64,000 nt of DNA, taken from contig JAMPGQ010000004.1 in NCBI GenBank assembly GCA_023663825.1, forward strand, positions 1 through 64,000, written 5' to 3'. Position 1 is the first letter of the stretch; each line of letters opens with the position of its first letter. This DNA comes from Anaeroplasma bactoclasticum. Lineage in GTDB: Bacteria > Bacillota_I > Bacilli_A > Acholeplasmatales > Anaeroplasmataceae. The notes under the pieces were generated by a model. The model was not told the origin of the DNA, did no database searches, and saw only the letters and a program-made list of their open reading frames with translations. This document shows positions 7,808 to 17,361 of this stretch, one piece after another. The position numbers and the translations under genes are program-made.

Positions 7808-8449
7808 TTACATCTCTCCTATATATTTTAGTAATTCTAATGGGGTATCAACTATCCTTGTTGTAAGCAAGGAAAGGACTTCCCTACTTCTAAATCCATA
7901 GGCTACAAAGACACCATCTATATTAGCATTTAGGCTAGTTTTTACATCAACTTCACTATCACCAACATAAAGCACTTCTTCTTTTTTATATCCATACTTT
8001 TCGATAATCGATAATAAAAAGAAAGCATCTGGTTTTCTAGGTCTTCCTAAAACCTCACCAAAGATAAACTCCATTTGATTTGGAAAATGCTCTTCTACAA
8101 TTTTTCTAGCAATATCTTCTACTTTATTTGTCAGTACTCCTATAAGAATATTTTTTTCTTTACAATACCCAAATACAGTATCAATTCCTTCATAACGTGT
8201 AGTAAAATCATTATAGTGCTTAGAATAATACTCCTTAAAATCAAGAAGAATATCATCTATATGTTCATTATTATGAGAAGCAGATATAAGTAAATTCCGA
8301 ATCCCATTTCCTATATAGCTTTTAGTCTGTTCTAAAGTGATAGGTGAAAGCTTATATTTTTTCAATGCATAGTTACAAGCCTCTTGTAAATCTTTTAAAG
8401 TATTTAAGATTGTACCATCTAAATCAAATATAACCATTTTATATTTCAT
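7808..8449 (-). CDS. HAD-family phosphatase, phosphoglycolate phosphatase-like
   Basis: 213 residues. The first HAD motif is FDLDGTILNTL at residues 8-18, with both aspartates present. Motif II is VLTNK, and the C-terminal motif YVGDSEVDVKTSLNANIDGVF supplies the acidic pair. The helical cap between motifs I and II is of the Gph/PGMB type. It releases phosphate from a small molecule; phosphoglycolate is only the usual family label. The start overlaps the upstream NUDIX gene by 11 bases. Confidence 0.88.
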   Translation of the reverse strand: MKYKMVIFDLDGTILNTLKDLQEACNYALKKYKLSPITLEQTKSYIGNGIRNLLISASHNNEHIDDILLDFKEYYSKHYNDFTTRYEGIDTVFGYCKEKNILIGVLTNKVEDIARKIVEEHFPNQMEFIFGEVLGRPRKPDAFFLLSIIEKYGYKKEEVLYVGDSEVDVKTSLNANIDGVFVAYGFRSREVLSLLTTRIVDTPLELLKYIGEM

Positions 8450-8936
8450 GATTCTTTACCTTATTATAAAACAGCATATAGAACTTTTCTGCCAAGCTCC
8501 CCTTAGCTATTTTTTCTTTTCCTTCTTCTATACTAAACCAAGCATAATCATCAATTTCATAATTAGGATGAACATTCATATCCTCAACTATGGCAATGAA
8601 ATTTATCATCAAAGTATTTGATTTTTCATAGTAATCTGTTTTTTGAAAAATTAAACGATTTACCTTTAATCCAACTTCCTCAAAGATTTCTCGTCTTGCA
8701 GCATCCTCAGCATTTTCTCCTTGATTGATGTATCCAGCAACTAATATATGCTTTTTTCTTCCATATTGCTCAATTAACAATACCTTATCTAAGGCTTTTG
8801 GAGTAATTATTATGCTTACTGCAGTATTAAATATTTTAAATCGATATTCTTTACAGGTAGGACAATAAGGAATTATGCCCTCATGTTCTAACTCTTTATC
8901 AATAAGCTTTGTTCCACAATGCATACAATACTTCAT
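8439..8936 (-). CDS. NUDIX hydrolase with N-terminal zinc ribbon (NudC/NADH pyrophosphatase-like)
   Basis: 165 residues. Two Cys pairs, CMHCG at 4-8 and CPTC at 25-28, form a zinc ribbon as in NADH pyrophosphatase. The Nudix box follows, from about GYINQGEN to REIFEEVGL (about 68-90), and is intact. It likely cleaves NADH-type or nucleoside-diphosphate substrates. It is shorter than NudC because the extra N-terminal domain is absent, so the exact substrate is uncertain. Confidence 0.87.
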   Translation of the reverse strand: MKYCMHCGTKLIDKELEHEGIIPYCPTCKEYRFKIFNTAVSIIITPKALDKVLLIEQYGRKKHILVAGYINQGENAEDAARREIFEEVGLKVNRLIFQKTDYYEKSNTLMINFIAIVEDMNVHPNYEIDDYAWFSIEEGKEKIAKGSLAEKFYMLFYNKVKNHEI

Positions 8937-9019
8937 AATCTACACCTTCACAATCGCCTTTATTCTACCACCATATCATCTTTTTTTCTATATAAACTCT
9001 AGAAAAAAGAAAAAAATAA

Positions 9020-9451
9020 CTATTTTTCAATAATTATTTTTTCACCAACAACTAACAATTTATCTTCATTCAGCTTCAACAAATCTAGTGGAGATAATTG
9101 ATATTTAGATAAAATATCTTCTATGCACTCACCAACTCCTACAATATGAACCTTTTCCGTTCTAAAAGGTATTGGTTGATTTGGAGCTACCTTTAGATTA
9201 GATAAATCTAGATAGTTTAAATTATATTTATTGATTAATCCCTGAACACTATCATTTGTCTTTGTTACATAATCCTGTTTTTTAGGAATAAATAAGATTT
9301 GGTTTGGATATATCATATTAGACACTAAATGATTCGTATTTTTCAAATCTTCAACACTAACACCATATTTTTTAGCAATCATGTATAAGGAATCATTTTG
9401 TTTTACAATATACTGATCGTATGTACTATAAATTGGATTGTAATAATTCAC
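9020..9451 (-). CDS. LysM-repeat protein without a signal peptide
   Basis: 143 residues from a GTG start with GGGTG upstream. Three LysM-like units can be seen: a clear one at about 13-56 (YIVKQNDSLYMIAKKYGVS), a weak one at 58-97, and a third at 98-143 (HIVGVGECIEDILSKYQLS). LysM binds N-acetylglucosamine polymers such as peptidoglycan. There is no signal peptide, lipobox or membrane segment, which is odd for a wall binder. It may be exported another way or act inside the cell, as in spore-coat LysM proteins. It lies between ung and a NUDIX gene in one unit. Confidence 0.82.
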   Translation of the reverse strand: MNYYNPIYSTYDQYIVKQNDSLYMIAKKYGVSVEDLKNTNHLVSNMIYPNQILFIPKKQDYVTKTNDSVQGLINKYNLNYLDLSNLKVAPNQPIPFRTEKVHIVGVGECIEDILSKYQLSPLDLLKLNEDKLLVVGEKIIIEK

Positions 9452-9488
9452 TTTTGTTCACCCATACTATACTATGTGAAAAAAAGGA

Positions 9489-10145
9489 TTATGATTGGGC
9501 TTTTACCCATTTTATCGGTTCAATATGATTTTCTATTAAAAACTGATTTGTTCTAGAAAAAGGTCTAGATCCAAAAAAACCACGATAGGCAGATAATGGA
9601 GATGGATGAGCAGATTTAATTATGAAATGCTTGGGGTTATTTAAAAAGCATTGTTTTGATTGGGCAGCAGACCCCCATAAAATAAATACAATAGGTTGAT
9701 TTAAAGTGTTTAGCTTTTGGATTGCATGATCTGTTAGAATTTCCCAGCCTAAGCCCTTATGAGAGAAGGCTTGTCCTTCTCTTACAGTTAGTAAAGTATT
9801 TAATAAAAGTACTCCTTGTTCTGCTAAGTAATCTAAATTACCATCTTGGTTCACTAAAACACCTAAATCTGTGCTCATTTCTTTATAAATATTTTGTAAG
9901 GATGGGGGTAAAACTGAACACAAAACAGAAAAAGCTAAACCATGAGCTTGATTTATTTCATGATAGGGATCCTGTCCTAAAATGACTACCTTAACATTTT
10001 CCATTTTGGTTTTTGAAAAGGCGTGATATATTTTTTTATAGTCAGGAAAACAACGATATGTAGCATATTCCTTATCTATTGCTTCCTTTAAAAAAGTATA
10101 ATAAGGAAGTTTTTTCTCTTCTTCTATAAATTCTTTCCATCCCAT
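9489..10145 (-). CDS. ung: uracil-DNA glycosylase, family 1
   Basis: 218 residues. The water-activating motif GQDPYH (about 58-63) and the C-terminal HPSPLSAYRGFFG are intact. It removes uracil from DNA as the first step of base excision repair. The second ATG (10145) is chosen because it lies 7 bases after AAGGAG, whereas the ATG at 10151 lies only one base after it. It is the first gene of a five-gene minus-strand unit and is divergent from the ABC exporter pair. Confidence 0.95.
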   Translation of the reverse strand: MGWKEFIEEEKKLPYYTFLKEAIDKEYATYRCFPDYKKIYHAFSKTKMENVKVVILGQDPYHEINQAHGLAFSVLCSVLPPSLQNIYKEMSTDLGVLVNQDGNLDYLAEQGVLLLNTLLTVREGQAFSHKGLGWEILTDHAIQKLNTLNQPIVFILWGSAAQSKQCFLNNPKHFIIKSAHPSPLSAYRGFFGSRPFSRTNQFLIENHIEPIKWVKAQS

Positions 10146-10180
10146 AATCATTCTCCTTAGTTTTTAAATTTGGCTACCTT

Positions 10181-10191
10181 ATTATACCATA
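10181..10191 (-). promoter_or_regulatory. extended -10 promoter of the ung unit
   Basis: Minus-strand TATGGTATAAT combines a perfect TATAAT with an upstream TGn. No convincing -35 is present, as is common for extended -10 promoters. It lies about 36 bases before the ung ATG. Confidence 0.6.
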
Positions 10192-10253
10192 AGTACTCCT
10201 ACAATTCTACAAACTCCCTTCCTTTTTTACTTTAATAAAGGAAATAGTTAGTC

Positions 10254-10282
10254 TTGAATTGGATAGTTAATGATGTTATAAT
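10254..10282 (+). promoter_or_regulatory. promoter of the ABC exporter pair
   Basis: TTGAAT (10254-10259), 17 bases, TATAAT (10277-10282). The longest open frame begins at this same TTG, so that start can be excluded. Confidence 0.7.
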
Positions 10283-10310
10283 CTTCGTAAGAATTGGAGG
10301 GAAGAATATT

Positions 10311-12461
10311 ATGATTAAATTAGAAAATTTGACAAAAATTTATAATTCTAATGGTTCTTCTGCAATTGGCTTACAAAACATTAATTTAGAACTACATTGT
10401 GGAGAATTTGTTGCTGTAGTAGGAGCTTCCGGATCAGGTAAAACAACTTTATTAAATGTTATCTCTGGAATGGACACCTATAATGAAGGTGAATTGATTA
10501 TAGATGGAAAATCTACATCTGGATTTTCTATCACTGATTTTGAAAATTTTCGTCAAAATAATGTTGCATTTATTTTTCAAAACTATCAATTGATTGATTC
10601 TTATACTGCATTAGAAAATGTAATGACTGAGTTGTTAATTCGTGGATATAAAAGAAAAGAGGCAAAACAAAAGGCAAAAGAATATTTATCTCAGGTGGGA
10701 CTAATGCATAGGATGAATCATCGTGCAACCAAGCTATCTGGTGGTGAAAAGCAACGAGTTGTTATTGCAAGAGCTTTAGCCTCTGATGCCAAAATTTTAG
10801 CATGCGATGAACCAACGGGAAATCTCGACAGCAAAAACGCAACGGAAATTATTCAATTAATTCATTCTGTTGCAAAAGATAAATTGGTTCTTTTAGTGAC
10901 TCATGATGAATCCTTAATAAATTCTGTTGCTACTAGAATCATTCGCATTCGAGATGGTAAAATTGAAAGTGATATCCAACAACAGCCCGTAGAAAATAGC
11001 CTAAATGGAGATTTAGTCTTTTCAAAACATAAGATTTCTAACTTTACAAAATTTTATGTCACTCTAAAAAATACCTTTAGAACCCCAAAAACAACTTTTT
11101 TTATGCTGATTCTATTCTTATTTTTAACCTTCGTAATTTTCTTTTCTATTGCCTATATTCCTTTAGATGTAGTTGCTACTGAAGATACAGAAATTGAATA
11201 CACTTTATTTGAAAATCGAGATAAAAATAGAATAATCACCTATATGAATAATGATTTTACAGGTACTTTACAGATAGATGAAAATATGATTTATACAAAA
11301 GATTATCTTCTAGATGTTTCCTTTCATTCTGCTTCACTAAGTAGTACTCTTAATAAATATATAAAGGATAAATCCTATTTAAGATTATCTAAGGAAGGAA
11401 TCGTATTGCTTGTAGGTGATTTTCCAAAAAAAGAGGATGAGGTTTTGCTTATTATAGGGAAAAATTTTTCAGAGGATTATTTAAGAAAAGAATTAAATAG
11501 ACAAATAAGATTTTCGATAAGTAATCAATATTTTAGTGATTATTATAAAATCACAGGTTTTGCTTATGAGGAAAATGCTCTAGAAAACTATACCAATATT
11601 TATATGAATCATGAAGGAGCAGTAAGCTTTTTAAATGCTTTAGATAAAAAATATACTTCACTAAAATTTTGTTCTGCCTTTGAAAAAGATTTTTCAATTC
11701 ATGAGGGGAAGGATAGAAAGGGTGTATATGTAAATCAAAAGAATAACTCTACTGAAAATAATATAATTCGAATCAATTATAAATATGAGGATAAAGACTA
11801 TGCAATATTTTTAGGAAATTATAAGCTTGATTTATCAAAATATAAAATAAAATATGTCTATGATTTAGTAAACAACTATGACGCAGAAATTTCTGCAAGC
11901 CTTGCTAATGAAATCGTAGCTTCTACTCCATATCGAATGAGTATATATACAGATGCAGAAAATGAAAAATCCGTCGTTTCCTCTTTAAGAAAAAATTCCA
12001 CCCTAGAAATTTTTCCAATGAACGAATCTATTCGTTATATACCTAGATATGATATTATAGGCATCGCAACAAACTTATTTTACGTAGTATTTCTGTTTAT
12101 TGAAATTGTTGTATCTATTCTGATTTCTTCTTTGATTTCTGCTTTCATTTTGAATAGCAAGAAAAAAGAACTCAGTATTTTAAGAGTACTAGGCTTGTCC
12201 AAAATGGATATTTTCTTAACTATTATTTTTGAATTGCTGATGATTATGCTCTTAGCAATTAGTATGAATTTGGCTATCTCTGGTATTCTTCTACTATTCA
12301 TTAAAAATCATACTTATAGTATTATTTTTAATTCTCCATCTAAACTAGTCTTATCGATAGCTATATTAATTCTAATGTCTATTATTATAGCGCTACGTTG
12401 GACGAATAAATTGTTTAAAAGTACTGCTAGAGAAGGCCTAAAGGTAGGTGACATTGAATGA
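10311..12461 (+). CDS. MacB/FtsX-type ABC transporter, fused ATPase and permease (subunit 1)
   Basis: 716 residues from the ATG at 10311, with GGAGG 10 bases upstream. The N-terminal ATPase (about 1-225) has Walker A GASGSGKTT, signature LSGGEKQR, Walker B LACDEPTG and the H-loop VTHDE. One membrane segment follows near 265-290, then an extracytoplasmic region of about 300 residues. Three membrane segments close the protein: the FtsX/MacB layout. It overlaps the next gene by four bases (ATGA), and the pair should form a heterodimeric exporter. Substrates of such Gram-positive pairs include peptides and antibiotics; none can be named here. No two-component system lies nearby. Confidence 0.88.
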   Translation: MIKLENLTKIYNSNGSSAIGLQNINLELHCGEFVAVVGASGSGKTTLLNVISGMDTYNEGELIIDGKSTSGFSITDFENFRQNNVAFIFQNYQLIDSYTALENVMTELLIRGYKRKEAKQKAKEYLSQVGLMHRMNHRATKLSGGEKQRVVIARALASDAKILACDEPTGNLDSKNATEIIQLIHSVAKDKLVLLVTHDESLINSVATRIIRIRDGKIESDIQQQPVENSLNGDLVFSKHKISNFTKFYVTLKNTFRTPKTTFFMLILFLFLTFVIFFSIAYIPLDVVATEDTEIEYTLFENRDKNRIITYMNNDFTGTLQIDENMIYTKDYLLDVSFHSASLSSTLNKYIKDKSYLRLSKEGIVLLVGDFPKKEDEVLLIIGKNFSEDYLRKELNRQIRFSISNQYFSDYYKITGFAYEENALENYTNIYMNHEGAVSFLNALDKKYTSLKFCSAFEKDFSIHEGKDRKGVYVNQKNNSTENNIIRINYKYEDKDYAIFLGNYKLDLSKYKIKYVYDLVNNYDAEISASLANEIVASTPYRMSIYTDAENEKSVVSSLRKNSTLEIFPMNESIRYIPRYDIIGIATNLFYVVFLFIEIVVSILISSLISAFILNSKKKELSILRVLGLSKMDIFLTIIFELLMIMLLAISMNLAISGILLLFIKNHTYSIIFNSPSKLVLSIAILILMSIIIALRWTNKLFKSTAREGLKVGDIE

Positions 12462-15151
12462 TAAGAATTGTAAATTTAAATAAATTTTATAATAAAAACA
12501 AAAGCAATGAACTTCATGTAATTAATAATACTACATTAGAAATCCAAAACACAGGATTAGTTACATTTCTTGGTGCTAGTGGAGCAGGTAAATCAACTCT
12601 TCTACATGTGATTGGTGGATTAGACAAAGCAACTGGTGATATATTCTATGATGATTTTAATATTATGAAGGTGAGAACTGCCAAATTAGACAAATATAGA
12701 AATGCAAATATCGGCTATGTTTTTCAAAACTATAATCTTTTACCCAATCTGACTGTATATGAAAATATGAAAATGCAATTAGATTTATTGGATATAGATA
12801 ATGAACAACAGATAAATCAAGCAATTAGATATTGCTTAGAACTTGTCAATATGAGACGATATGAAAGAAGAAATGTTTCAGCTCTTTCGGGAGGACAACA
12901 ACAAAGAGTTGCTATTGCAAGAGCGCTAGTCAAGGGAGCAAAAATGATTATTGCTGATGAACCAACAGGAAACCTCGATAGTAAAAACAGCATCGAAATT
13001 ATGAATATTCTTAAGCAATTAAGCAAGCATATATTAGTTGTTTTAGTAACACATGATCGTAATCTTGCTATGCACTACTCAGATCGAATCATAGAGCTTG
13101 TAGATGGAAAAATTATTAGCGACTCTTTAAATCAAAACGATAATACACTTCTACATGTAGATTCAAACGCACTCTATCTTGATGCTTATAAAAAGCTGAC
13201 AAATGAACTAGATCAAAACAAATTACAGATTTATTCAAATACTGATGAACCTATTAATATTGATATTGTAATTGAAAAAAACATGATTTATATTCGCAAT
13301 AATTCTTCTATTCCACTGAAAATAATTGGTGAAAATACTGATAAGTATCTCATGGAATCTGCTCCAAAAGCAGAAAAGCTAGATGAAAATTTTAAAGTAC
13401 TAGAGCCTATAAAAATAACGCCTTCCCCTAAAAGGTCGTTTGCTAAATGGAAAAAGAAATTAAAACAAAGCTTATATGAGTTTTTCTTTCATATTAATAA
13501 GCGTACAAAGTTTTTATATGCTTCTTTTATATTAATTGGTATAATCCTTTGCTTATGTGTTAACTCTTTAAACCTATGCTTAAATCCAGACAGCAATCTT
13601 TTTGAAAATTCCTCTGTAGATACCCTAAAGGTTTTTCCTTCAAATGCAAATGTAAATAATGTTTATGGCGCTACATTTGAAACAAATGAGATCTTAGAAA
13701 TCTTAGATAATGAAAACATTTTAGGTGTAGCAGATTATTTAACCTCAATTACATTTGATTGCAGGGTTATAGGAAACAGAAAAATTACTGCTTCTATAAA
13801 AAATCACATTTATATCACATGTAATAATTATTTTGAAAAGCAATATACATTAGAGAATAACGAAATTATCATTTCTAATAAGCTTGCTGATTCTTTAATT
13901 GAATATCTTTCTCCATATGGATATACATCTTATTCTAAGCTTATCAACTTAAAATTAGAAACGGCGATCACAAATTACTACACAGGAGAAATTATTATAA
14001 AAGAAATCATTAAAACAAATAATAATTCTATTATTTTAAGTGATGACTTGTTTTTTGCAGATCGTCATACAAAGCTAGCAGGAAATTATATTCAATATTC
14101 CGTTTTAGAGAATACTGATGCTAATCTAACTAATATTGTATACGCTCCACCAATAGATTTGACTCAAAGAACTATCTATAAGGTTTATATTAGTGAAAAT
14201 TTGTGGGATGACTTTTATTATTATGACCCTGTACTAAAAAAATATTTTACCTCTTCTAATTGTTTTGATATTGTGGGAATTCTACCAAATGCTAGTTTTC
14301 AAATTGTATTTCAAACACAAGAGGGACTTGATTATATGATTCGCTCTAGTATCCAAACAGATAGCTTAATCTTTAAACCTTATGATGCAGAAAAGATAAA
14401 AATTGTTGAAGGAGAAATGCCAAAAAACAGCAATGAAATTCTCCTTCCTTATAATTCTTTTTTAAAAAGGGATTATCCACTAGAATCCGAAATAGATTAT
14501 GGATTATATTTAAAATGTAAGGTTGTTGGATATTATGAGGCAACTTATCCAGATGAGATTAATTATATCTACTGTCCCTATACTTTAGCATATAAAAACA
14601 AGGTTTTAGCCTTTTTCTCTGAATTGATGAAAAAAGAAAATAAAGAAATAGATTTTTATGTAAAAGATTATGAGGAAGCAAAAAAATATTTTATTGATAT
14701 TGGGTATCCATCTGAAATTACTACTGAATATTTAATTCATAATAATCTAAATGAAAAGCTACTCATTTCTCAAATCACCTTATCTATAACTGCTAGTATT
14801 ATTGTAGTTATGCTTGTGTTTATTTTCTTTATTAATCGTTCTAAAATGATTCATAATATTTATTCTATAGGCGTTCTAAGAGCCCTAGGAGCAAGTAAAT
14901 TTAAAATTGTAAGCCAATATATTGTTCAAAGTGTTTTATTAACCACCTTTACAATAGCTATTGGATTTACAATTATGTATCTTCTTAGTCTAAATCTAAA
15001 TCGTTTCTTAGCAGGCTTTGCTTTTGATTTCTACTTGTTCGTACTCATTATTATAGGAATATATCTTATAATGATCATTGCTGCAATTACTCCTATTGTA
15101 TCTTTATTAAAAAAGACACCTATTGAAATTATTGCTAAATATGATATATAA
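12458..15151 (+). CDS. MacB/FtsX-type ABC transporter, fused ATPase and permease (subunit 2)
   Basis: 897 residues, coupled to subunit 1 by an ATGA overlap. The ATPase part (about 1-215) has Walker A GASGAGKST, signature LSGGQQQR, Walker B IIADEPTG and VTHDR. A linker of about 120 residues leads to a first membrane segment near 350, then an extracytoplasmic domain of about 400 residues, then three C-terminal membrane segments. The extracytoplasmic domain is larger than in subunit 1 and may hold the substrate-recognition part. The pair is followed by a strong terminator. Confidence 0.88.
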   Translation: MIRIVNLNKFYNKNKSNELHVINNTTLEIQNTGLVTFLGASGAGKSTLLHVIGGLDKATGDIFYDDFNIMKVRTAKLDKYRNANIGYVFQNYNLLPNLTVYENMKMQLDLLDIDNEQQINQAIRYCLELVNMRRYERRNVSALSGGQQQRVAIARALVKGAKMIIADEPTGNLDSKNSIEIMNILKQLSKHILVVLVTHDRNLAMHYSDRIIELVDGKIISDSLNQNDNTLLHVDSNALYLDAYKKLTNELDQNKLQIYSNTDEPINIDIVIEKNMIYIRNNSSIPLKIIGENTDKYLMESAPKAEKLDENFKVLEPIKITPSPKRSFAKWKKKLKQSLYEFFFHINKRTKFLYASFILIGIILCLCVNSLNLCLNPDSNLFENSSVDTLKVFPSNANVNNVYGATFETNEILEILDNENILGVADYLTSITFDCRVIGNRKITASIKNHIYITCNNYFEKQYTLENNEIIISNKLADSLIEYLSPYGYTSYSKLINLKLETAITNYYTGEIIIKEIIKTNNNSIILSDDLFFADRHTKLAGNYIQYSVLENTDANLTNIVYAPPIDLTQRTIYKVYISENLWDDFYYYDPVLKKYFTSSNCFDIVGILPNASFQIVFQTQEGLDYMIRSSIQTDSLIFKPYDAEKIKIVEGEMPKNSNEILLPYNSFLKRDYPLESEIDYGLYLKCKVVGYYEATYPDEINYIYCPYTLAYKNKVLAFFSELMKKENKEIDFYVKDYEEAKKYFIDIGYPSEITTEYLIHNNLNEKLLISQITLSITASIIVVMLVFIFFINRSKMIHNIYSIGVLRALGASKFKIVSQYIVQSVLLTTFTIAIGFTIMYLLSLNLNRFLAGFAFDFYLFVLIIIGIYLIMIIAAITPIVSLLKKTPIEIIAKYDI

Positions 15152-15156
15152 AAAGA

Positions 15157-15195
15157 GATACCAGCTTCTAAAATAAGCTGGTATCTTTTTCATTT
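15157..15195. terminator. bidirectional terminator
   Basis: An 11-bp perfect stem (15157-15167 with 15175-15185), A-run before and T-run after, between the convergent ABC exporter and CYTH genes. Confidence 0.9.
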
Positions 15196-15732
15196 TTTAT
15201 TATCAAAGGCTCTTTTACTTTTTCTAATGGATTCCTTATATTCAATATTATAATACTTCAAAAATTCTTTAAAGTCCTTCATACCTTGTTTAATTTCATC
15301 AACTTCATATTCTATTTCATAGTCTACCTTTCCATAGTATTCACTACGATCAAAGAAAATAGTACCATCCTTATAAGGACAGGAGGCTCTATATGTAGTT
15401 AATTCGGCAACCTTTTTAACCTGATAGGGTAATCCAATAATCGTCGCATCAAAGCCACATGAAAGCATCTCTAAAGCTCTTTCCTTCGTGATAAAGATAT
15501 GAGTTTCATCCGCCCCAACCTTTGACCTTACTTTTTTAGTCAATTTAAAATTATTTCCCTTTTGACGAATTCTAAGAACAGTTTGTTCTTCCATCAGCTT
15601 TGTATCTTCTGTATCAAAATAATAATTGGTCTGAGGAAAGATGTTGTTCGATAGGTTAAACTCTTCTAATAGAGCATCGTATGTTTCTTTTGGAATAAAC
15701 GTTTTAAATTCTATTTCTTTATTTTTATTCAT
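15190..15732 (-). CDS. CYTH-domain protein (YjbK-like)
   Basis: 180 residues. It opens with the ExExK-type motif of the CYTH superfamily (KEIEFKTF at 5-12) and continues with alternating charged strands (RIRQKG, KLTKK, FDRSEYYG, YEIEYEVDE) that line the tunnel-shaped active site. Family members bind triphosphates and metal, acting for example as triphosphatases. It is divergent from NAD kinase. In Bacillus subtilis, yjbK lies near the ppnK-type gene yjbN, so the neighbourhood is conserved. The precise substrate is unknown. Confidence 0.85.
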   Translation of the reverse strand: MNKNKEIEFKTFIPKETYDALLEEFNLSNNIFPQTNYYFDTEDTKLMEEQTVLRIRQKGNNFKLTKKVRSKVGADETHIFITKERALEMLSCGFDATIIGLPYQVKKVAELTTYRASCPYKDGTIFFDRSEYYGKVDYEIEYEVDEIKQGMKDFKEFLKYYNIEYKESIRKSKRAFDNKK

Positions 15733-15835
15733 CTCACATACCTCTTTCGAAACGATATAGTAATATTATCTAATATTTATTTAAAAAAATCAAGTGTTGT
15801 GATAAAATATTATTAAAAAGATAGGACTGATTAGG

Positions 15836-16603
15836 ATGAAATATTGGATTGTTTGCAAAAAGGATGAAATTTCTAAAAATATTGAAAATATTTTAACAAA
15901 AGAAATACAGCTTTTAAAAAATGAACAGAACCCAGATTTAGTAATAGTCATTGGTGGAGATGGGACTTTTATTTCTGCAGTACATCAATTTCCAAATGCT
16001 ATTTTTCTAGGAATACATACAGGTCATTTAGGCTTTTATGCAAACTATACAGTTCAAACATTACCAGAATTAATAGAAAATGTTAATAAGCAAAACTACA
16101 TTATCGAAAAAGTAGATGTATTAGAATGTGAATTTGTAACGAATAACCAAAAGATTCATACCTTTGCTTTAAATGAAGTTACAATCATCAAACCTCCTAA
16201 GACACTACTATTAAATGTATATGTTGATGATGAAAAACTAGAAACCTTTAGAGGCACAGGATTGTGCATTTCTACAGCTTATGGTTCTACTGCATACAAC
16301 AAATCTTTATTTGGAGCAGTTGTAGAGCCCAATATCAAAGCATTTCAAATCACAGAAATAGCCGGAATTAATTCAAATCAATTCCGTACGCTTTCTGCAC
16401 CTTTAGTACTATCTAACGAAAGAAAAATAAAGCTAGAGGTTCTAAAACAAGAGGAAGTATTTATTACAATTGATCATTTGTCTTATCATTTTAAAGATTT
16501 TTCTAATGCTACAGTTCAATTGAAAACAGAACAAATTTCTTTAGCTCACCCAAAACAAAATTCCTTTATAGAAAGAATTAAAAGAACTTTTTTAAAGGAT
16601 TAA
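15836..16603 (+). CDS. nadK: NAD kinase
   Basis: 255 residues, the usual length for the Bacillus type. The diagnostic GGDGT motif lies at about 40-44 (VIGGDGTFISAV). The NE/D motif follows (ALNEVTI), and then a glycine- and serine-rich STAYGSTAYNKSLFGA segment. It phosphorylates NAD to NADP with ATP or polyphosphate. The ribosome site is modest (TTAGG directly before the ATG). Confidence 0.93.
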   Translation: MKYWIVCKKDEISKNIENILTKEIQLLKNEQNPDLVIVIGGDGTFISAVHQFPNAIFLGIHTGHLGFYANYTVQTLPELIENVNKQNYIIEKVDVLECEFVTNNQKIHTFALNEVTIIKPPKTLLLNVYVDDEKLETFRGTGLCISTAYGSTAYNKSLFGAVVEPNIKAFQITEIAGINSNQFRTLSAPLVLSNERKIKLEVLKQEEVFITIDHLSYHFKDFSNATVQLKTEQISLAHPKQNSFIERIKRTFLKD

Positions 16604-16645
16604 AGAACAAATATATAGCCTAATAATAATCAAAAATTCTATCTG

Positions 16646-17215
16646 TTATGATAGAATTTCATCAATAATATGATATTCAAGTGCTTCTTGTGAAGACATA
16701 TAATAGTCCCGCTCTGTGTCGTGGGCTATTTTTTCTAAGGATTGATTACACAATTCTGCTAATAATTGATTCATTAAAGCTTTTGTTTTTAATAAACGTT
16801 TAGCTTGAATATCAATGTCTGAAACAACTCCTTGCATTCCACCATAAGGCTGATGAATCATTACCTCAGCATGCGGAAGTGCATATCTTGTTCCAGTTCC
16901 ACTTGCTAGAAGAAATGCCGCCATAGATGCTGCCATACCAACCACAATTGTATTAACTTTAGATTGTATATGTCTTATTGTATCAAATACTGCAAGTCCT
17001 GCTGTAATGGAGCCTCCTGGAGAGGATATGTAAATATCAATATCTTCATGACTGACAGAATCAAGATATAGGAGCTGTGAAATCAAGATAGAAGACATAT
17101 GATCATCTATTTCTCCTACTAAAAGCACAATTCTATCCTGAAGTAATCTTGAATAAATATCAAAGCTTCTTTCGCCATGGCTCCCCTTTTCTAACACATA
17201 TGGAATATAGTTCAT
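16646..17215 (-). CDS. clpP: ATP-dependent Clp protease proteolytic subunit
   Basis: 189 residues from the ATG at 17215. A GTG nine bases earlier lies inside the ribosome site, and Bacillus ClpP also starts MN.IP. The catalytic serine is in the GMAASMAAF segment (about 92-100) and the histidine in MIHQPYGG (about 117-124); the aspartate region follows. SPGGSITAG is conserved. It forms the barrel that degrades proteins fed by Clp ATPases. A weak cre-like sequence lies upstream but has two mismatches. Confidence 0.95.
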   Translation of the reverse strand: MNYIPYVLEKGSHGERSFDIYSRLLQDRIVLLVGEIDDHMSSILISQLLYLDSVSHEDIDIYISSPGGSITAGLAVFDTIRHIQSKVNTIVVGMAASMAAFLLASGTGTRYALPHAEVMIHQPYGGMQGVVSDIDIQAKRLLKTKALMNQLLAELCNQSLEKIAHDTERDYYMSSQEALEYHIIDEILS

Positions 17216-17293
17216 CTTGCTCACCTTTCTTTCTTATCCATCTTACCAAAAACGTTTACATTTTTTTGTTCTTTAATGTCGAGATAAAATATA

Positions 17294-17322
17294 TTGATAA
17301 TAAAAAAATAAAGTGGTAAAAT
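17294..17322 (+). promoter_or_regulatory. promoter of gap
   Basis: TTGATA (17294-17299), 17 bases, TAAAAT (17317-17322), followed by AGGAGG at 17345-17350 before the ATG at 17362. Confidence 0.65.
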
Positions 17323-17361
17323 AATATTGTAAAAATTCAATTTTAGGAGGAATTTAAAAAT

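Noticed and set aside
10254-10310. Upstream extension of the first ABC exporter from a TTG
   Set aside because: That TTG is the -35 element of a good promoter, and AGG-rich ribosome site and ATG lie at 10296-10313.
1335-15732. Mycoplasma-type code (TGA as tryptophan)
   Set aside because: Several genes end cleanly at TGA (NUDIX at 1335, first ABC gene at 12461, CYTH at 15190) and tryptophans are TGG.
17236-17260. Third cre-like site upstream of clpP (TGTAAACGTTTTTG on the minus strand)
   Set aside because: Two mismatches in the conserved right half; in an AT-rich genome this is near chance.
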